The notes below the pieces were generated by a model that made no database searches, was not told where the DNA came from, and worked only from the letters and a program-made list of their open reading frames with translations. A stretch of 40,856 nucleotides of DNA from Gammaproteobacteria bacterium (GTDB taxonomy: Bacteria > Pseudomonadota > Gammaproteobacteria > DSM-19610), in NCBI GenBank assembly GCA_011321775.1, contig DROT01000100.1, forward strand, positions 1 to 40,856. The letters run 5' to 3'. The translations under genes were made by a program, and so were the position numbers. Shown here in pieces: positions 10,542 to 18,768 of the stretch (its first letter is position 1; every line of letters begins with the position of its first letter).

Positions 10542-11297
10542 GTGCGCTCCGTGACCACCCTGTTCATATCCGACCTGCATCTGCACCCGTCGCGGCCGGA
10601 GATCATCGACTGCTTCCTCGACTTCCTGGCCTCCTGGGGCGGCCGGGCCGGGACCCTGTATATTCTCGGCGACCTGTTCGAGGCCTGGATCGGCGACGAC
10701 CAGCCGGAGGCCGCCTACCAGGCGGTCAAGGCGGCCCTGCGGGACTTCACCGAGCGCGGCACGGCGGTCCGCTTCCTGCACGGCAACCGTGACTTTCTCG
10801 TCGGCACGCGCTTCGCCGCCGAGACCGGCTGCACCCTGCTGGACGAGCCCGCTCGCATCGATCTCTACGGCACCGCCACGCTGCTGATGCACGGCGATGC
10901 CCTGTGTACCGGCGATGAGGACTACCAGGAACTGCGGCGGCGCTTCCGCGATCCACGGTGGCAGCAGCAGGTACTGCAACTGCCGGTCGAGCGGCGCCTC
11001 GCCATGGCGCGTGAGGCGCGCGAACTGAGCGTCCTGGCCGCACAGGAGCGCGACCAGCGCATCAGCGACGTCGACCCGGGGGAAGTACGGCGCATCATGG
11101 AACAGCACCAGGTCCGGCTGCTGATCCACGGCCACACCCACCGCCCCGGCAGTCACCGGCTGCAGTGCAACGGCGCCAGCGCGACCCGTATCGTTCTGGG
11201 CGACTGGTACCGGAACGGCAGCGTGCTGGTCGCGGAGCCGGAGGGACTGGAACTGCAGCACCACGACTGCGCTCAGCGCGTCCCGGCCTCCTCGTAG
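10542..11297 (+). CDS. lpxH: UDP-2,3-diacylglucosamine diphosphatase
   Basis: LpxH hydrolyses UDP-2,3-diacylglucosamine to lipid X and UMP, the fourth step of lipid A synthesis, at the inner face of the cytoplasmic membrane. The product of about 251 residues has the calcineurin-like metal motifs DLHLH, GDLFEAW, GNRDF, MHGD and HGHTHRPG. Two GTG codons (10542 and 10551) are possible starts; the second lies closer to the family N terminus. Its last 25 bases overlap the end of the convergent gene on the minus strand. It shows that the cell makes lipopolysaccharide. Confidence 0.96.
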   Translation: MRSVTTLFISDLHLHPSRPEIIDCFLDFLASWGGRAGTLYILGDLFEAWIGDDQPEAAYQAVKAALRDFTERGTAVRFLHGNRDFLVGTRFAAETGCTLLDEPARIDLYGTATLLMHGDALCTGDEDYQELRRRFRDPRWQQQVLQLPVERRLAMAREARELSVLAAQERDQRISDVDPGEVRRIMEQHQVRLLIHGHTHRPGSHRLQCNGASATRIVLGDWYRNGSVLVAEPEGLELQHHDCAQRVPASS

Positions 11298-11992
11298 CGA
11301 TAGTCCGCCGGCAGCCGGAACAGGCGGTCGTCCAGGTTCACATCGGTCTCGAAGCGGACCAGCTGACGGCGCCTCCCCTGCTCGTCCCAGTCCGCCAGCG
11401 ATATACCCTGCGAAAGATAGAAGTCACCGGCATAGAGGTAGCGCGCCAGGAAACAGGGCGTGCGAAACTCCGCCGGCGTCGAAGCCAGGGTGCGGCCCTG
11501 CTGTACCCGCAGGGCCTGCGACAGTTCCTCGAAGGCGGCGCGCGCGTCGTCGAGCAGGCCGGGGGCCACCAGTGCCGTATGGCACAGCTGCCCGCCGGCA
11601 TGGAGTTCCAGCCGGAGCGGTGCCCTGCCGCCGATCCGCGGCGCCTCGTTGTCCGGCTCCTGGCGGGTTTCGAGGGCGAAACCGGAGGGCGCCGCCGGCG
11701 GCGTGCCCTGACCATCGATCCTGAGAATGGTCCGTTCCTCCCGTACCACGCTGTAGATGCGGCGCTCGCGCCGGTCGAACAGCAGGAAGTCCCCCTGGTC
11801 CGAACCATCGTCGGAACGCAGCCAGTCTTCGGTCACCAGGTAACGCACCGGGTAGGGTCCGGTACCGGACTCCTGTTCCTGGTACCAGAGCACCGACCCC
11901 CTGGTTTCGGCGGCCGGCAGGGCACGCGCGGCCACCGCCATCAGCACCAGTGCAGCGAGCAGCCAGCCCGCGAGGCCGCGCGCGGCCTTCAC
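11273..11992 (-). CDS. Secreted or periplasmic protein of unknown function
   Basis: I do not recognise this 239-residue protein. It begins with a clear signal peptide: basic residues, a hydrophobic core GWLLAALVLMAV, and a possible cleavage near ALPAAET about residue 28. The mature part has alternating short strand-like segments (YLVTEDWLRS, LLFDRRERRIYSVV) that recall periplasmic beta-sheet carrier folds such as LolA, but this is weak. Two cysteines (137 and 180) could form a disulfide. The start is GTG overlapping the upstream stop codon (GTGA), so it is translationally coupled to the DUF455 gene. Its end overlaps lpxH by 25 bases. Confidence 0.75.
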   Translation of the reverse strand: MKAARGLAGWLLAALVLMAVAARALPAAETRGSVLWYQEQESGTGPYPVRYLVTEDWLRSDDGSDQGDFLLFDRRERRIYSVVREERTILRIDGQGTPPAAPSGFALETRQEPDNEAPRIGGRAPLRLELHAGGQLCHTALVAPGLLDDARAAFEELSQALRVQQGRTLASTPAEFRTPCFLARYLYAGDFYLSQGISLADWDEQGRRRQLVRFETDVNLDDRLFRLPADYRYEEAGTR

Positions 11993-12846
11993 CGTCCGCC
12001 GTCCCCGGCAAGCATTTCCAGGTCTTCCATTTCGCGCGCATTGAAGCCGGCCGCCCGGCGTGCGTCGTAGTGAAAGGGTCTCTTGACCCTGCCCTTCATG
12101 TATTCGCGCACCAGCGCGGCGAAGGTGGTGTCGGCGTCGAGCCCGCGCTGCTCGCACAAATAGCGAAACCAGCGGGTACCGATCTCCACGTGGCCGATCT
12201 CGTCGCGCAGGATGATCTCCAGCACGTCCACCAGCGGCTGCTCGCCCGCCTTCGCCAGCCGTTCCATGAGGCCGGGGGTGACATCCAGGCCGCGGGCCTC
12301 GAGCACCCGCGGCACCAGCGCCATGCGCACCAGCGGGTCGTGCGCCGTCCGGCGTGCCATCTCCCACAGTCCGTCGTGGGCATCGAAATCACCGTAGCGG
12401 TAGCCCAGCACCTCCAGCCGCTGGCACAGGAGGCGGAAATGGTACGCCTCCTCGAAGGCCACGCGTGCCCAGTCACGGTGGAAATCGTGCGGCAGCTCCC
12501 GAAAGCGGTACACCGCGTCCCAGGCCAGGTTGATGGCGTTGAACTCGATGTGTGCCAGCGCGTGTACCAGCGCCGCCCGCCCCGCCGGGGATCCCGGCTG
12601 CCGACGCGGCAGCTCGCGCGGCGCCACCAGACGCGGTCGTGGCGGACGCCCCGGCACGCCGATCGGCTGCACCTCGTCCGCCCCGTCCACCTTCTCGAAG
12701 CCGATGAGGCCGTCTTCCAGCGACCTGAAGGCGCGCTCGCTCAGTTCACACTTGGCCTGCGGATCGGTGCTTTCGAGACACTGGCGTGCGAGCGTGAACA
12801 GGTTTCCGGGTGGCATCCCGCCACCGCTGTCGGCCGTTTCCCTCAC
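11989..12846 (-). CDS. DUF455 ferritin-like protein
   Basis: This 285-residue protein matches my memory of the DUF455 family (related to H. influenzae HI_0077), a ferritin-like helical protein of unknown function. A possible di-iron site is visible: HIE (99-101), EEAYH (132-136), and DEIGHVE (215-221), giving two ExxH motifs. The GTG start has AAGGAG 7 bases upstream, inside the last codons of the glycerate kinase gene. It is coupled to the secreted-protein gene by a GTGA overlap. The three genes should be one operon. Function is not established; oxidase- or hydroxylase-type chemistry is conceivable from the fold only. Confidence 0.85.
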   Translation of the reverse strand: MRETADSGGGMPPGNLFTLARQCLESTDPQAKCELSERAFRSLEDGLIGFEKVDGADEVQPIGVPGRPPRPRLVAPRELPRRQPGSPAGRAALVHALAHIEFNAINLAWDAVYRFRELPHDFHRDWARVAFEEAYHFRLLCQRLEVLGYRYGDFDAHDGLWEMARRTAHDPLVRMALVPRVLEARGLDVTPGLMERLAKAGEQPLVDVLEIILRDEIGHVEIGTRWFRYLCEQRGLDADTTFAALVREYMKGRVKRPFHYDARRAAGFNAREMEDLEMLAGDGGR

Positions 12847-12850
12847 CCGG

Positions 12851-14068
12851 TCACTCCTTCATTGCCAGCAGCAGGTCACGCACGTTGGTGCCGGTCGGGC
12901 CGGTGGAAACCAGATCGCCGCTGGCTTCCAGGAAGCGGCCGGCATCGGCACGCCGCAGATGTTCGGCAGCGGACAGTCCCTCCGCCTCGCCACGCGCCAG
13001 CGTACCGCCGTCGACCAGGGCACCGGCGTCCTCCGTCGGCCCGTCGGTACCGTCGGTGCCGATGGCCAGCATACAGCGTCCCTCGCTTCCCGCCAGCACC
13101 GTCGCCGCCGCCAGGGCCAGTTGCTGGTTGCGCCCGCCGCGACCGGGATGGGGTGGCAGCCGGACGGTAGTCTCGCCGCCCCAGACGTGGACGCCCGGCG
13201 GCAGCCCGGCGAGACGGGCCGCGAGCTCGAGCCCCGTCTGCTCGGCGTCTCCGTCGAGTTCGGGCCGATGATAGTGGGCGGCATGGCCACCTTGCCGCGC
13301 CGCCTCGACCACCGCCCGGCAGGCCATGTCGAGATTGCCCAGGATGCGATGCTCGGGAACGGGCCCCTCGATGGCCGGCGGCCGCGGGACCCGCTGCAAC
13401 AGTTCGGCCAGCCAGTCGGGATAGGCCGGCTCCCCGCCCGCATCCGGCGACGGCGGCGGGTAACAGGGTCCGGAACCGATGACGGCCGGGTCGTCACCCG
13501 GCACGTCGGAGATCAGCCACACCCGGGTGGTGCGCCCTCCCAGCACCTGCAGCAGGTTGCCGCCCTTGATGCGCGAAATCCGCCGACGCACGGCATTGAG
13601 CTGCGCGATGTCCAGTCCGCTGCCCAGCAGCCAGCGGTTGACGCGTTGCAGGGTCTCGAGATCGACCCCCTCCACGGGCGCTTCCAGCAGGCTGGAAGTG
13701 CCGCCGGAGATCAGCAGCAGGAACTCCGCCTCCTCCCCGGCCTCACGGATGAATGCCAGCAAGCGTTCGCCGGCGCGCAGACTGGCGGCGGTGGGCAACG
13801 GATGGCCGGCTTCGATCACTTCGGCGCCCTTCAGCTCGGCCGACCAGGGCGCCACGTGCCCTTCCTTGGTAATCACCAGCGTCCGCGCCACCCGCTTTCC
13901 CAGCGACCGCCGGGCACCGGCCGCCATGGCGGCTGCCGCCTTGCCCACCGCGATCAGCTGCAAGCGCTCGCCCGGGGGGAGCTCGCGCGCGGCCGCGGCC
14001 ACCAGCCGGTCACCGCGCACGGCATCGATGCCGGTCATCCCGAGTTCGAGCAGCAGACTTCTACACAT
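12851..14068 (-). CDS. Glycerate 2-kinase, MOFRL family
   Basis: The enzyme phosphorylates D-glycerate to 2-phosphoglycerate, feeding glycerate or hydroxypyruvate carbon into glycolysis. The 405-residue product has the N-terminal DUF4147 domain (AVGKAAAAMA, GHPLP, LLISGGTSSLL) and the C-terminal MOFRL domain (GGETTV, GRGGRNQQLAL, GTDGTDGPT), as in GckA/TtuD. The ATG start has only a weak ribosome-binding site. It is first in an operon with the DUF455 and secreted-protein genes. The upstream region is strikingly AT-rich with an inverted repeat. No other glycolate or tartrate pathway gene is in the window. Confidence 0.93.
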   Translation of the reverse strand: MCRSLLLELGMTGIDAVRGDRLVAAAARELPPGERLQLIAVGKAAAAMAAGARRSLGKRVARTLVITKEGHVAPWSAELKGAEVIEAGHPLPTAASLRAGERLLAFIREAGEEAEFLLLISGGTSSLLEAPVEGVDLETLQRVNRWLLGSGLDIAQLNAVRRRISRIKGGNLLQVLGGRTTRVWLISDVPGDDPAVIGSGPCYPPPSPDAGGEPAYPDWLAELLQRVPRPPAIEGPVPEHRILGNLDMACRAVVEAARQGGHAAHYHRPELDGDAEQTGLELAARLAGLPPGVHVWGGETTVRLPPHPGRGGRNQQLALAAATVLAGSEGRCMLAIGTDGTDGPTEDAGALVDGGTLARGEAEGLSAAEHLRRADAGRFLEASGDLVSTGPTGTNVRDLLLAMKE

Positions 14069-14078
14069 AATACTTATA

Positions 14079-14107
14079 TATCATAATGTTATATATTTTT
14101 TATGATA
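14079..14107. promoter_or_regulatory. AT-rich inverted repeat in divergent control region
   Basis: TATCATAA (14079-14086) and TTATGATA (14100-14107) form a perfect 8-bp inverted repeat with a 13-base spacer, immediately upstream of the glycerate kinase start. About 14066-14115 is mostly A/T in an otherwise GC-rich window. It is a candidate operator or curved-DNA promoter element for the divergent pair of genes. Confidence 0.45.
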
Positions 14108-14138
14108 CATTACATCAATCAACACTGGGGGTCGATTT

Positions 14139-14167
14139 TTGACACACCCGGCATCTTTGGGCATGCT
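14139..14167 (+). promoter_or_regulatory. Possible promoter of the small orphan gene
   Basis: A perfect TTGACA (14139-14144) is followed after 17 bases by CATGCT, a weak -10 box. It lies 30 bases upstream of the 14197 start codon. Confidence 0.35.
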
Positions 14168-14196
14168 CGAGACATCGAAATCGAGGGGAGTCGACC

Positions 14197-14541
14197 ATGA
14201 CGCTGCAACGACATGTCCTCGAAGTCTACGAACCGTACGAGTACACGGGGCCCAACCCCTTCCTGGCCGACGGCATTGCCGTTCTCCACGGACCCGCTCG
14301 CGAGAGCTTCTACCTCCTGCACCTCGACGAACCGCTGGAGTTCGAACAGCAGGCGATCGAACAGTTGCTGGTGCTGCCGCGCTACAGCGGCGACAAGATC
14401 GACCGCGCCGTGTCCAGCACCTGCACCGTCAACATCGCCCGCGTACCCCCCGGCCATTCGCTGCAGGACGGCCGCCGACTGAGCTACGACGACTTTCTGC
14501 GCTGGGGGGTCGGCAAGATCACGCTCCACGAGCAACACTGA
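14197..14541 (+). CDS. Hypothetical protein, 114 residues
   Basis: I do not recognise a family. The 114-residue product has no signal peptide, transmembrane segment or cysteine pair (one Cys in SSTCTVN). It is acidic, with several Tyr/Leu-rich segments (FYLLHLDEPLEF). The gene is supported by a strong ribosome-binding site (GAGGGGAG, 7 bases before ATG), GC-rich third positions like its neighbours and a bounded position between a divergent promoter region and a convergent gene. It stops 11 bases before the end of the SIMPL-domain gene. Confidence 0.75.
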   Translation: MTLQRHVLEVYEPYEYTGPNPFLADGIAVLHGPARESFYLLHLDEPLEFEQQAIEQLLVLPRYSGDKIDRAVSSTCTVNIARVPPGHSLQDGRRLSYDDFLRWGVGKITLHEQH

Positions 14542-14552
14542 ATCGACCGGCC

Positions 14553-15254
14553 TCAACGCCGCAGGCGCACGCTGCCGCTGACCTGTACCGTCAGGCGACT
14601 GCTGCCCGCCTCCATGGCCGGTGGCTCCACCGCGGCACGGTTGAGCGCCGCCGCCTGCACCCGCAGCGGCACCGCGTGGTCACGTCCGCCGGTATCGATG
14701 CTGATGTCCAGCAGCTGATAGCCCTTCGCCCCCAGTGCGCGGCTGACCACTTCCGCCCGCGCCTGGTAGGCGGCCAGCGCCTGTTCGATCAATTCCCCTT
14801 CCACCCGGCTGCGTTTCTCCGGCGACACCGAGAACTGCAGTGACTGAACCTGGAGGCGCTCCTGCAGGCGGCCCAGCAACCGGCTCAGGCGATCGACATC
14901 GCCGGATTCCAGCCGCAGCTCCTGGCGTCCGCGCCAGCGTACGATCTTGTTCTTGTCGTAGACCGGGTAGGTCTGGTAACTGCCGCTCGACGCGCGCACG
15001 CCCTCGGCAGCGCGCGCCTGTTCCAGCGCCCACTGCATGGCTGCGTTGATGCGATCGGCCAGCTGCGCCGGCTCGCGCCGCTCCCCGGTCACGCTCATCA
15101 CCGCGACCGCGCGGTCGTTGTCGACCTCGCGCCCGACCTCGACGCGAAAACGGACGCGGTCGCCCTCATCGTCCTCGTCGGCGCGCAGCGGCGCCGCCAG
15201 CAGCAATGCCAGCGCACAGGCCACCAGCAGTATCGGATTCCACTTCCTGCGCAT
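14553..15254 (-). CDS. SIMPL-domain (DUF541) periplasmic protein
   Basis: The 233-residue product starts with a signal peptide (MRRKWN, then LLVACALALLLAAPLRA, cleavage near residue 26). The rest resembles the SIMPL/DUF541 family of YggE/BP26 proteins, whose exact role is unclear; E. coli YggE is linked to oxidative-stress tolerance. Family-like features are SVTGER near the N terminus and YQTYPVYD in the middle. The ATG has a strong AGGAGG 8 bases upstream. It follows metZ after 15 bases, so it probably shares the SAM-regulated transcript. Confidence 0.85.
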   Translation of the reverse strand: MRRKWNPILLVACALALLLAAPLRADEDDEGDRVRFRVEVGREVDNDRAVAVMSVTGERREPAQLADRINAAMQWALEQARAAEGVRASSGSYQTYPVYDKNKIVRWRGRQELRLESGDVDRLSRLLGRLQERLQVQSLQFSVSPEKRSRVEGELIEQALAAYQARAEVVSRALGAKGYQLLDISIDTGGRDHAVPLRVQAAALNRAAVEPPAMEAGSSRLTVQVSGSVRLRR

Positions 15255-15269
15255 CTGCAGTACCTCCTC

Positions 15270-16454
15270 TCAGTCCAGTCCGCGTCCCAGATCGTCACGC
15301 AGATCGTCGATGTCTTCCAGGCCGACCGCCACCCGGATCAGGCCGTCGGAAATCCCGGCCGCCGCGCGCTGTTCGGGCGTCAGGCGTCCGTGCGTGGTGG
15401 TGGCCGGATGGGTGATGGTGGTCTTGGTATCGCCGAGGTTGGCGGTGATCGAGCAGATACGGGTGGCGTCGATCAGCCGCCAGGCGGCCTCCTGGCCGCC
15501 GGCCACCTCGAACGACACGATACCCCCGAAACCCGACTGCTGGGCCGCCGCCAGCTGGTGCTGGGGATGGGTGGACAGACCGGGGTAATGGACCCGCGTC
15601 ACCGCCGGCTGCTGCTGCAACCATTCCGCCAGCTGCTGTGCCGAGGCGCAGTGCGCCTTCATGCGGATCGACAGCGTCTCCAGCCCCTTGAGGAACACCC
15701 AGGCGTTGAACGGGCTCATGCTGGGACCGCAGGTGCGCAGGAAGCCGTACACGCCCTCCCCCACGACCTGCTGGCGCCCGATCACGGCACCACCCACACA
15801 GCGGCCCTGGCCGTCCAGGTACTTGGTGGCCGAATGGATGACGATGTCCGCACCCAGCGCCAGCGGTCGCTGCAAGGCCGGGGTACAGAAGCAGTTGTCG
15901 ACCACCAGCAGACAGTCGTGCGCATGCGCCAGCTCGGCCAGGGCGCGGATGTCGGCCAGCTCGGTGAGCGGATTCGACGGCGTCTCCAGGAACAGCAGGC
16001 GCGTCTGCGGACGGATGGCCCGTTCCCACTGTTCCGGGTCGTCGATGTCGACGAAGCTGGTATCGATGCCGAACTTTGCCAGAAAGCCGGTGAACAGCAG
16101 GGTGGTACTGCCGAAGATGCTGCGCGAGGAGACGATGTGATCCCCGGCCTGCAACAGGCCGGCGCAGGTGGCATAGATGGCCGCCATCCCGGAAGCCGTC
16201 GCCACGCAGCGCTCCCCACCCTCCAGCGCCGCCAGGCGCTCCTCGAAGGTGCGCACCGTCGGGTTGGTGAAACGGGAATAGATGTTGCCCGGCTGATCGC
16301 CGGAAAAGCGCGCCGCCGCCGCCGCGGCGCTTTCGAAGACGTAGCTCGAGGTCGGGAAGATGGCCTCGGCGTGCTCCCCCTCCGCGCTGCGGTGCTGGCC
16401 GGCGCGTACCGCCAGGGTGTCGAAGCCCGGTGCCCGCTCGTCGTTGTCGTGCAT
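15270..16454 (-). CDS. metZ: O-succinylhomoserine sulfhydrylase
   Basis: MetZ makes homocysteine from O-succinylhomoserine and sulfide, a PLP-dependent direct sulfhydrylation route to methionine. The 394-residue product has the PLP lysine in SATKYLDGQG, the substrate-binding NIYSRFTNPT and the C-terminal LIRVAVGLED signature of Cys/Met-metabolism PLP enzymes. Cystathionine gamma-synthase is a relative, but the synteny with purF and the N terminus FDTLAVRAGQ favour MetZ. Transcription is governed by a SAM-II riboswitch and terminator just upstream, as expected for a methionine gene. The start is ATG with AGGAG about 7 bases upstream. Confidence 0.95.
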   Translation of the reverse strand: MHDNDERAPGFDTLAVRAGQHRSAEGEHAEAIFPTSSYVFESAAAAAARFSGDQPGNIYSRFTNPTVRTFEERLAALEGGERCVATASGMAAIYATCAGLLQAGDHIVSSRSIFGSTTLLFTGFLAKFGIDTSFVDIDDPEQWERAIRPQTRLLFLETPSNPLTELADIRALAELAHAHDCLLVVDNCFCTPALQRPLALGADIVIHSATKYLDGQGRCVGGAVIGRQQVVGEGVYGFLRTCGPSMSPFNAWVFLKGLETLSIRMKAHCASAQQLAEWLQQQPAVTRVHYPGLSTHPQHQLAAAQQSGFGGIVSFEVAGGQEAAWRLIDATRICSITANLGDTKTTITHPATTTHGRLTPEQRAAAGISDGLIRVAVGLEDIDDLRDDLGRGLD

Positions 16455-16488
16455 GCCCTTCTCCTGCTGTCAGTATGGACGCGGGCAC

Positions 16489-16524
16489 AAAAAAACCCGC
16501 CTTCGGGCCGGTGCGAAAGCAGGT
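16489..16524 (-). terminator. Intrinsic terminator of the metZ riboswitch
   Basis: On the minus strand ACCTGCTTTCG (16524-16514) pairs with CGAAGGCGGGT (16505-16495), an 11-bp stem with two G-U-type pairs and an 8-nt loop. TTTTTT follows. It lies between the aptamer and the metZ start. Its 5' arm includes GCTTT, which can pair instead with AAAGC at the end of the aptamer (antiterminator). Confidence 0.85.
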
Positions 16525-16529
16525 GCCAT

Positions 16530-16582
16530 CGCTTTAGCCGGATTTATAGAGCGCCCGCAAGCTGAGTTCTCAAATCGGCGCA
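16530..16582 (-). ncRNA. SAM-II riboswitch aptamer upstream of metZ
   Basis: Read on the minus strand, this leader has the ordered conserved blocks of the SAM-II (SAM-alpha) class as I know it: P1 5' strand GCGCC, GATTTG, GCTTGC, P1 3' strand GGCGC, ATAAAT, and GCTAAAG as the pseudoknot 3' strand. It is directly upstream of metZ, a classical SAM-II target in alphaproteobacteria. S-adenosylmethionine binding would hold GCTAAAGC in the pseudoknot and let the adjacent terminator form, switching metZ off. Confidence 0.85.
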
Positions 16583-16589
16583 GTGGCAG

Positions 16590-16617
16590 GTTAGACAAGC
16601 CGGGACCTGGCTGTCAA
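16590..16617 (-). promoter_or_regulatory. metZ promoter overlapping purF stop codon
   Basis: On the minus strand a perfect TTGACA (16617-16612) is followed after 16 bases by TCTAAC (16595-16590). The -35 box contains the TGA stop codon of purF. Transcription would start just before the SAM-II aptamer. Confidence 0.65.
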
Positions 16618-18125
16618 GCGCTGTTGTGCAGCTCGATCACCTCGTGGTCGGCGAGGCGGCGCTGTTCCTTGGCGGAATCGCTGCGCTGGTCTTCCAGTCG
16701 CTGCAGGTATTCGGGGGTCACATCACCGGAGACGTAGGTGCCGGTAAATACCGAGGTATCGAAGTCGGTGATGTCGGGGTTACCCCGGCGCACCGCCTCG
16801 ACCAGGTCTTCGAGATCCTGGAATACCAGCCAGTCGGCGCCGATCTCGGCGGCGATCTCTTCCACCGAGCGGCCGTGTGCAATCAGCTCGTCACTGGTCG
16901 GCATGTCGATGCCGTAGACATTTGGATAACGCACCGGCGGCGCCGCCGATGCGAAGTACACCCGCCGGGCACCGGCGTCGCGCGCCATCTGGATGATCTG
17001 CTGCGAGGTGGTGCCGCGCACGATGGAATCGTCCACCAGCATGACGTTCTTGCCGCCGAACTCGAGATCGATGGCATTCAGCTTCTGGCGCACCGACTTC
17101 TTGCGCTGCTGCTGCCCCGGCATGATGAAGGTGCGCCCGATGTAACGATTCTTGATGAAACCCTCGCGGTATTTCACCCCCAGTTTGTTGGCCAGCTGCA
17201 GCGCCGCCGTGCGGCTGGTATCCGGAATCGGAATCACCACGTCGATGTCGTGTCCGGGCCGCTCCCGAAGGATCTTCTCCGCCAGTTCCTCACCCATGCG
17301 CAGGCGCGCCTTGTACACCGACACGTTGTCCATGATGGAGTCCGGCCGCGCCAGGTAGACGTGTTCGAAGATGCAGGGTGCGTAGCGCGGATGATCCGCG
17401 CACTGGCGGATGGCCATGGAACCGTCGGCGCCGAGGAACAGCGCCTCGCCGGGACGCACGTCGTCGATCAGCTCGAAACCGAGCGAATCCAGCGCCACGC
17501 TCTCCGAGGCCGCCATGAACTCCGTCCCGCGCTCCGTCTCCCGGCGGCCGTAGACCAGCGGACGGATGCCGAAGGGATCACGAAAGGCGACGATACCGAA
17601 ACCGGTCACCATGGCCACGGCCGCATAGGCGCCGCGGCAACGCCGGTGCACTTCCGCGACGGCGGCGAAGATGTCTTCCTCGTTGATGCGCAGCTTGCCG
17701 AGGCGCTGCAGTTCGTGGGCAAACACGTTCAGCAGCACTTCCGAATCGGAGTCGGTATTGATGTGACGCAGGTCCTCGCGGAACAGGTGCTCCTTCAGCG
17801 CACCGGCGTTCACGAGATTGCCGTTGTGCGCCAGGGTGATGCCATAGGGCGAATTGACGTAGAAGGGCTGGGCCTCGGCGGAACTCTCGCAACCGGCGGT
17901 CGGATAGCGCACGTGGCCGATACCCATGTTCCCTTTCAGACGCAGCATGTGCCGCGTGTGGAACACGTCGCGTACCAGACCGTTGTCCTTGCGCAGGTAC
18001 AGCTTGCTGCCCTCGCAGGTCATGATGCCGGCGGCATCCTGGCCGCGGTGCTGGAGAATGGTCAGCGCGTCATAGATCGACTGGTTGACCGGATTCCTGG
18101 AAACGATGCCGACTATGCCACACAC
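16614..18125 (-). CDS. purF: Amidophosphoribosyltransferase
   Basis: PurF catalyses the first committed step of purine synthesis, forming phosphoribosylamine from PRPP and glutamine. The 503-residue product (E. coli 505) begins with the catalytic Cys directly after the initiator (CGIVGIV) and carries the PRPP-binding [10 protein letters not shown] motif. The start is GTG with GAGG 8 bases upstream; the frame stays open upstream across cvpA, but the Ntn-type Cys must follow the initiator residue. It is 32 bases downstream of cvpA, the usual gammaproteobacterial arrangement. Confidence 0.97.
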   Translation of the reverse strand: MCGIVGIVSRNPVNQSIYDALTILQHRGQDAAGIMTCEGSKLYLRKDNGLVRDVFHTRHMLRLKGNMGIGHVRYPTAGCESSAEAQPFYVNSPYGITLAHNGNLVNAGALKEHLFREDLRHINTDSDSEVLLNVFAHELQRLGKLRINEEDIFAAVAEVHRRCRGAYAAVAMVTGFGIVAFRDPFGIRPLVYGRRETERGTEFMAASESVALDSLGFELIDDVRPGEALFLGADGSMAIRQCADHPRYAPCIFEHVYLARPDSIMDNVSVYKARLRMGEELAEKILRERPGHDIDVVIPIPDTSRTAALQLANKLGVKYREGFIKNRYIGRTFIMPGQQQRKKSVRQKLNAIDLEFGGKNVMLVDDSIVRGTTSQQIIQMARDAGARRVYFASAAPPVRYPNVYGIDMPTSDELIAHGRSVEEIAAEIGADWLVFQDLEDLVEAVRRGNPDITDFDTSVFTGTYVSGDVTPEYLQRLEDQRSDSAKEQRRLADHEVIELHNSA

Positions 18126-18157
18126 GGGTTCAACCTCGAGCAATCCATCTTCGCAAA

Positions 18158-18646
18158 TCAGTACTGGATATGGTCGGCGATGTCGGCCGGCAGGAAGCTG
18201 CGCAGCCACAACGCCATTTCCTGGAAGTGCGGCAGCAACAGGGACTCGCTCCACCAGGGATCCTGGGGTACCGTCGTGAGGCCGGCCAGCATGACCAGCA
18301 CCGCGACGATCACCACACCGCGTGCCACGCCGAAGACCATGCCCAGCGCCCGGTCGGTGGCCGTCAGGCCGGTACGCGCCACCAGCTGACCGGCCAGGTA
18401 GCCCACCAGTCCGCCCACCAGCACGGTCGATACGAACAGGATGGCGAAGGCCACGGCGCTGCGCACCGAGGGCGTATCGATCCAGGTCGCGAGCCAGCCG
18501 GCGAGGTCCTCGAAGAACAGCATCGCGATCCACAGCGCCGCCAGCCAGCTGGCCAGCGACAGCGCCTCGCGCACGAAGCCGCGCCACAGGCTCAACAGGG
18601 TGGAAATCACGATGATCGCCAGCAGCAGATAGTCCACCCAGATCAC
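18158..18646 (-). CDS. cvpA: CvpA family inner-membrane protein
   Basis: CvpA is a small membrane protein named for its role in colicin V production and found next to purF. The 162-residue product has about four hydrophobic segments ([59 protein letters not shown]) and the conserved [11 protein letters not shown] loop. The start is a GTG with GGAG about 10 bases upstream. Biochemical function is unknown. The 122-base gap upstream has a TAAAAT that could be a -10 box but no clear -35. Confidence 0.93.
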   Translation of the reverse strand: MIWVDYLLLAIIVISTLLSLWRGFVREALSLASWLAALWIAMLFFEDLAGWLATWIDTPSVRSAVAFAILFVSTVLVGGLVGYLAGQLVARTGLTATDRALGMVFGVARGVVIVAVLVMLAGLTTVPQDPWWSESLLLPHFQEMALWLRSFLPADIADHIQY

Positions 18647-18768
18647 GCCGGAGCCACTCCTGCCGTCATGTCGATCCGCCAGTGGTACCGGTACATGGCG
18701 GTATTTTACTCGAAGGCCGGGGACGCTGGCGACCGGAATTTATCGAAGCGCACACCCTGCCTATCGCG

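Noticed and set aside
11993-12367. N-terminal extension of the secreted protein
   Set aside because: The frame is open upstream but overlaps the DUF455 gene; the signal peptide and the GTGA overlap place the start at 11992.
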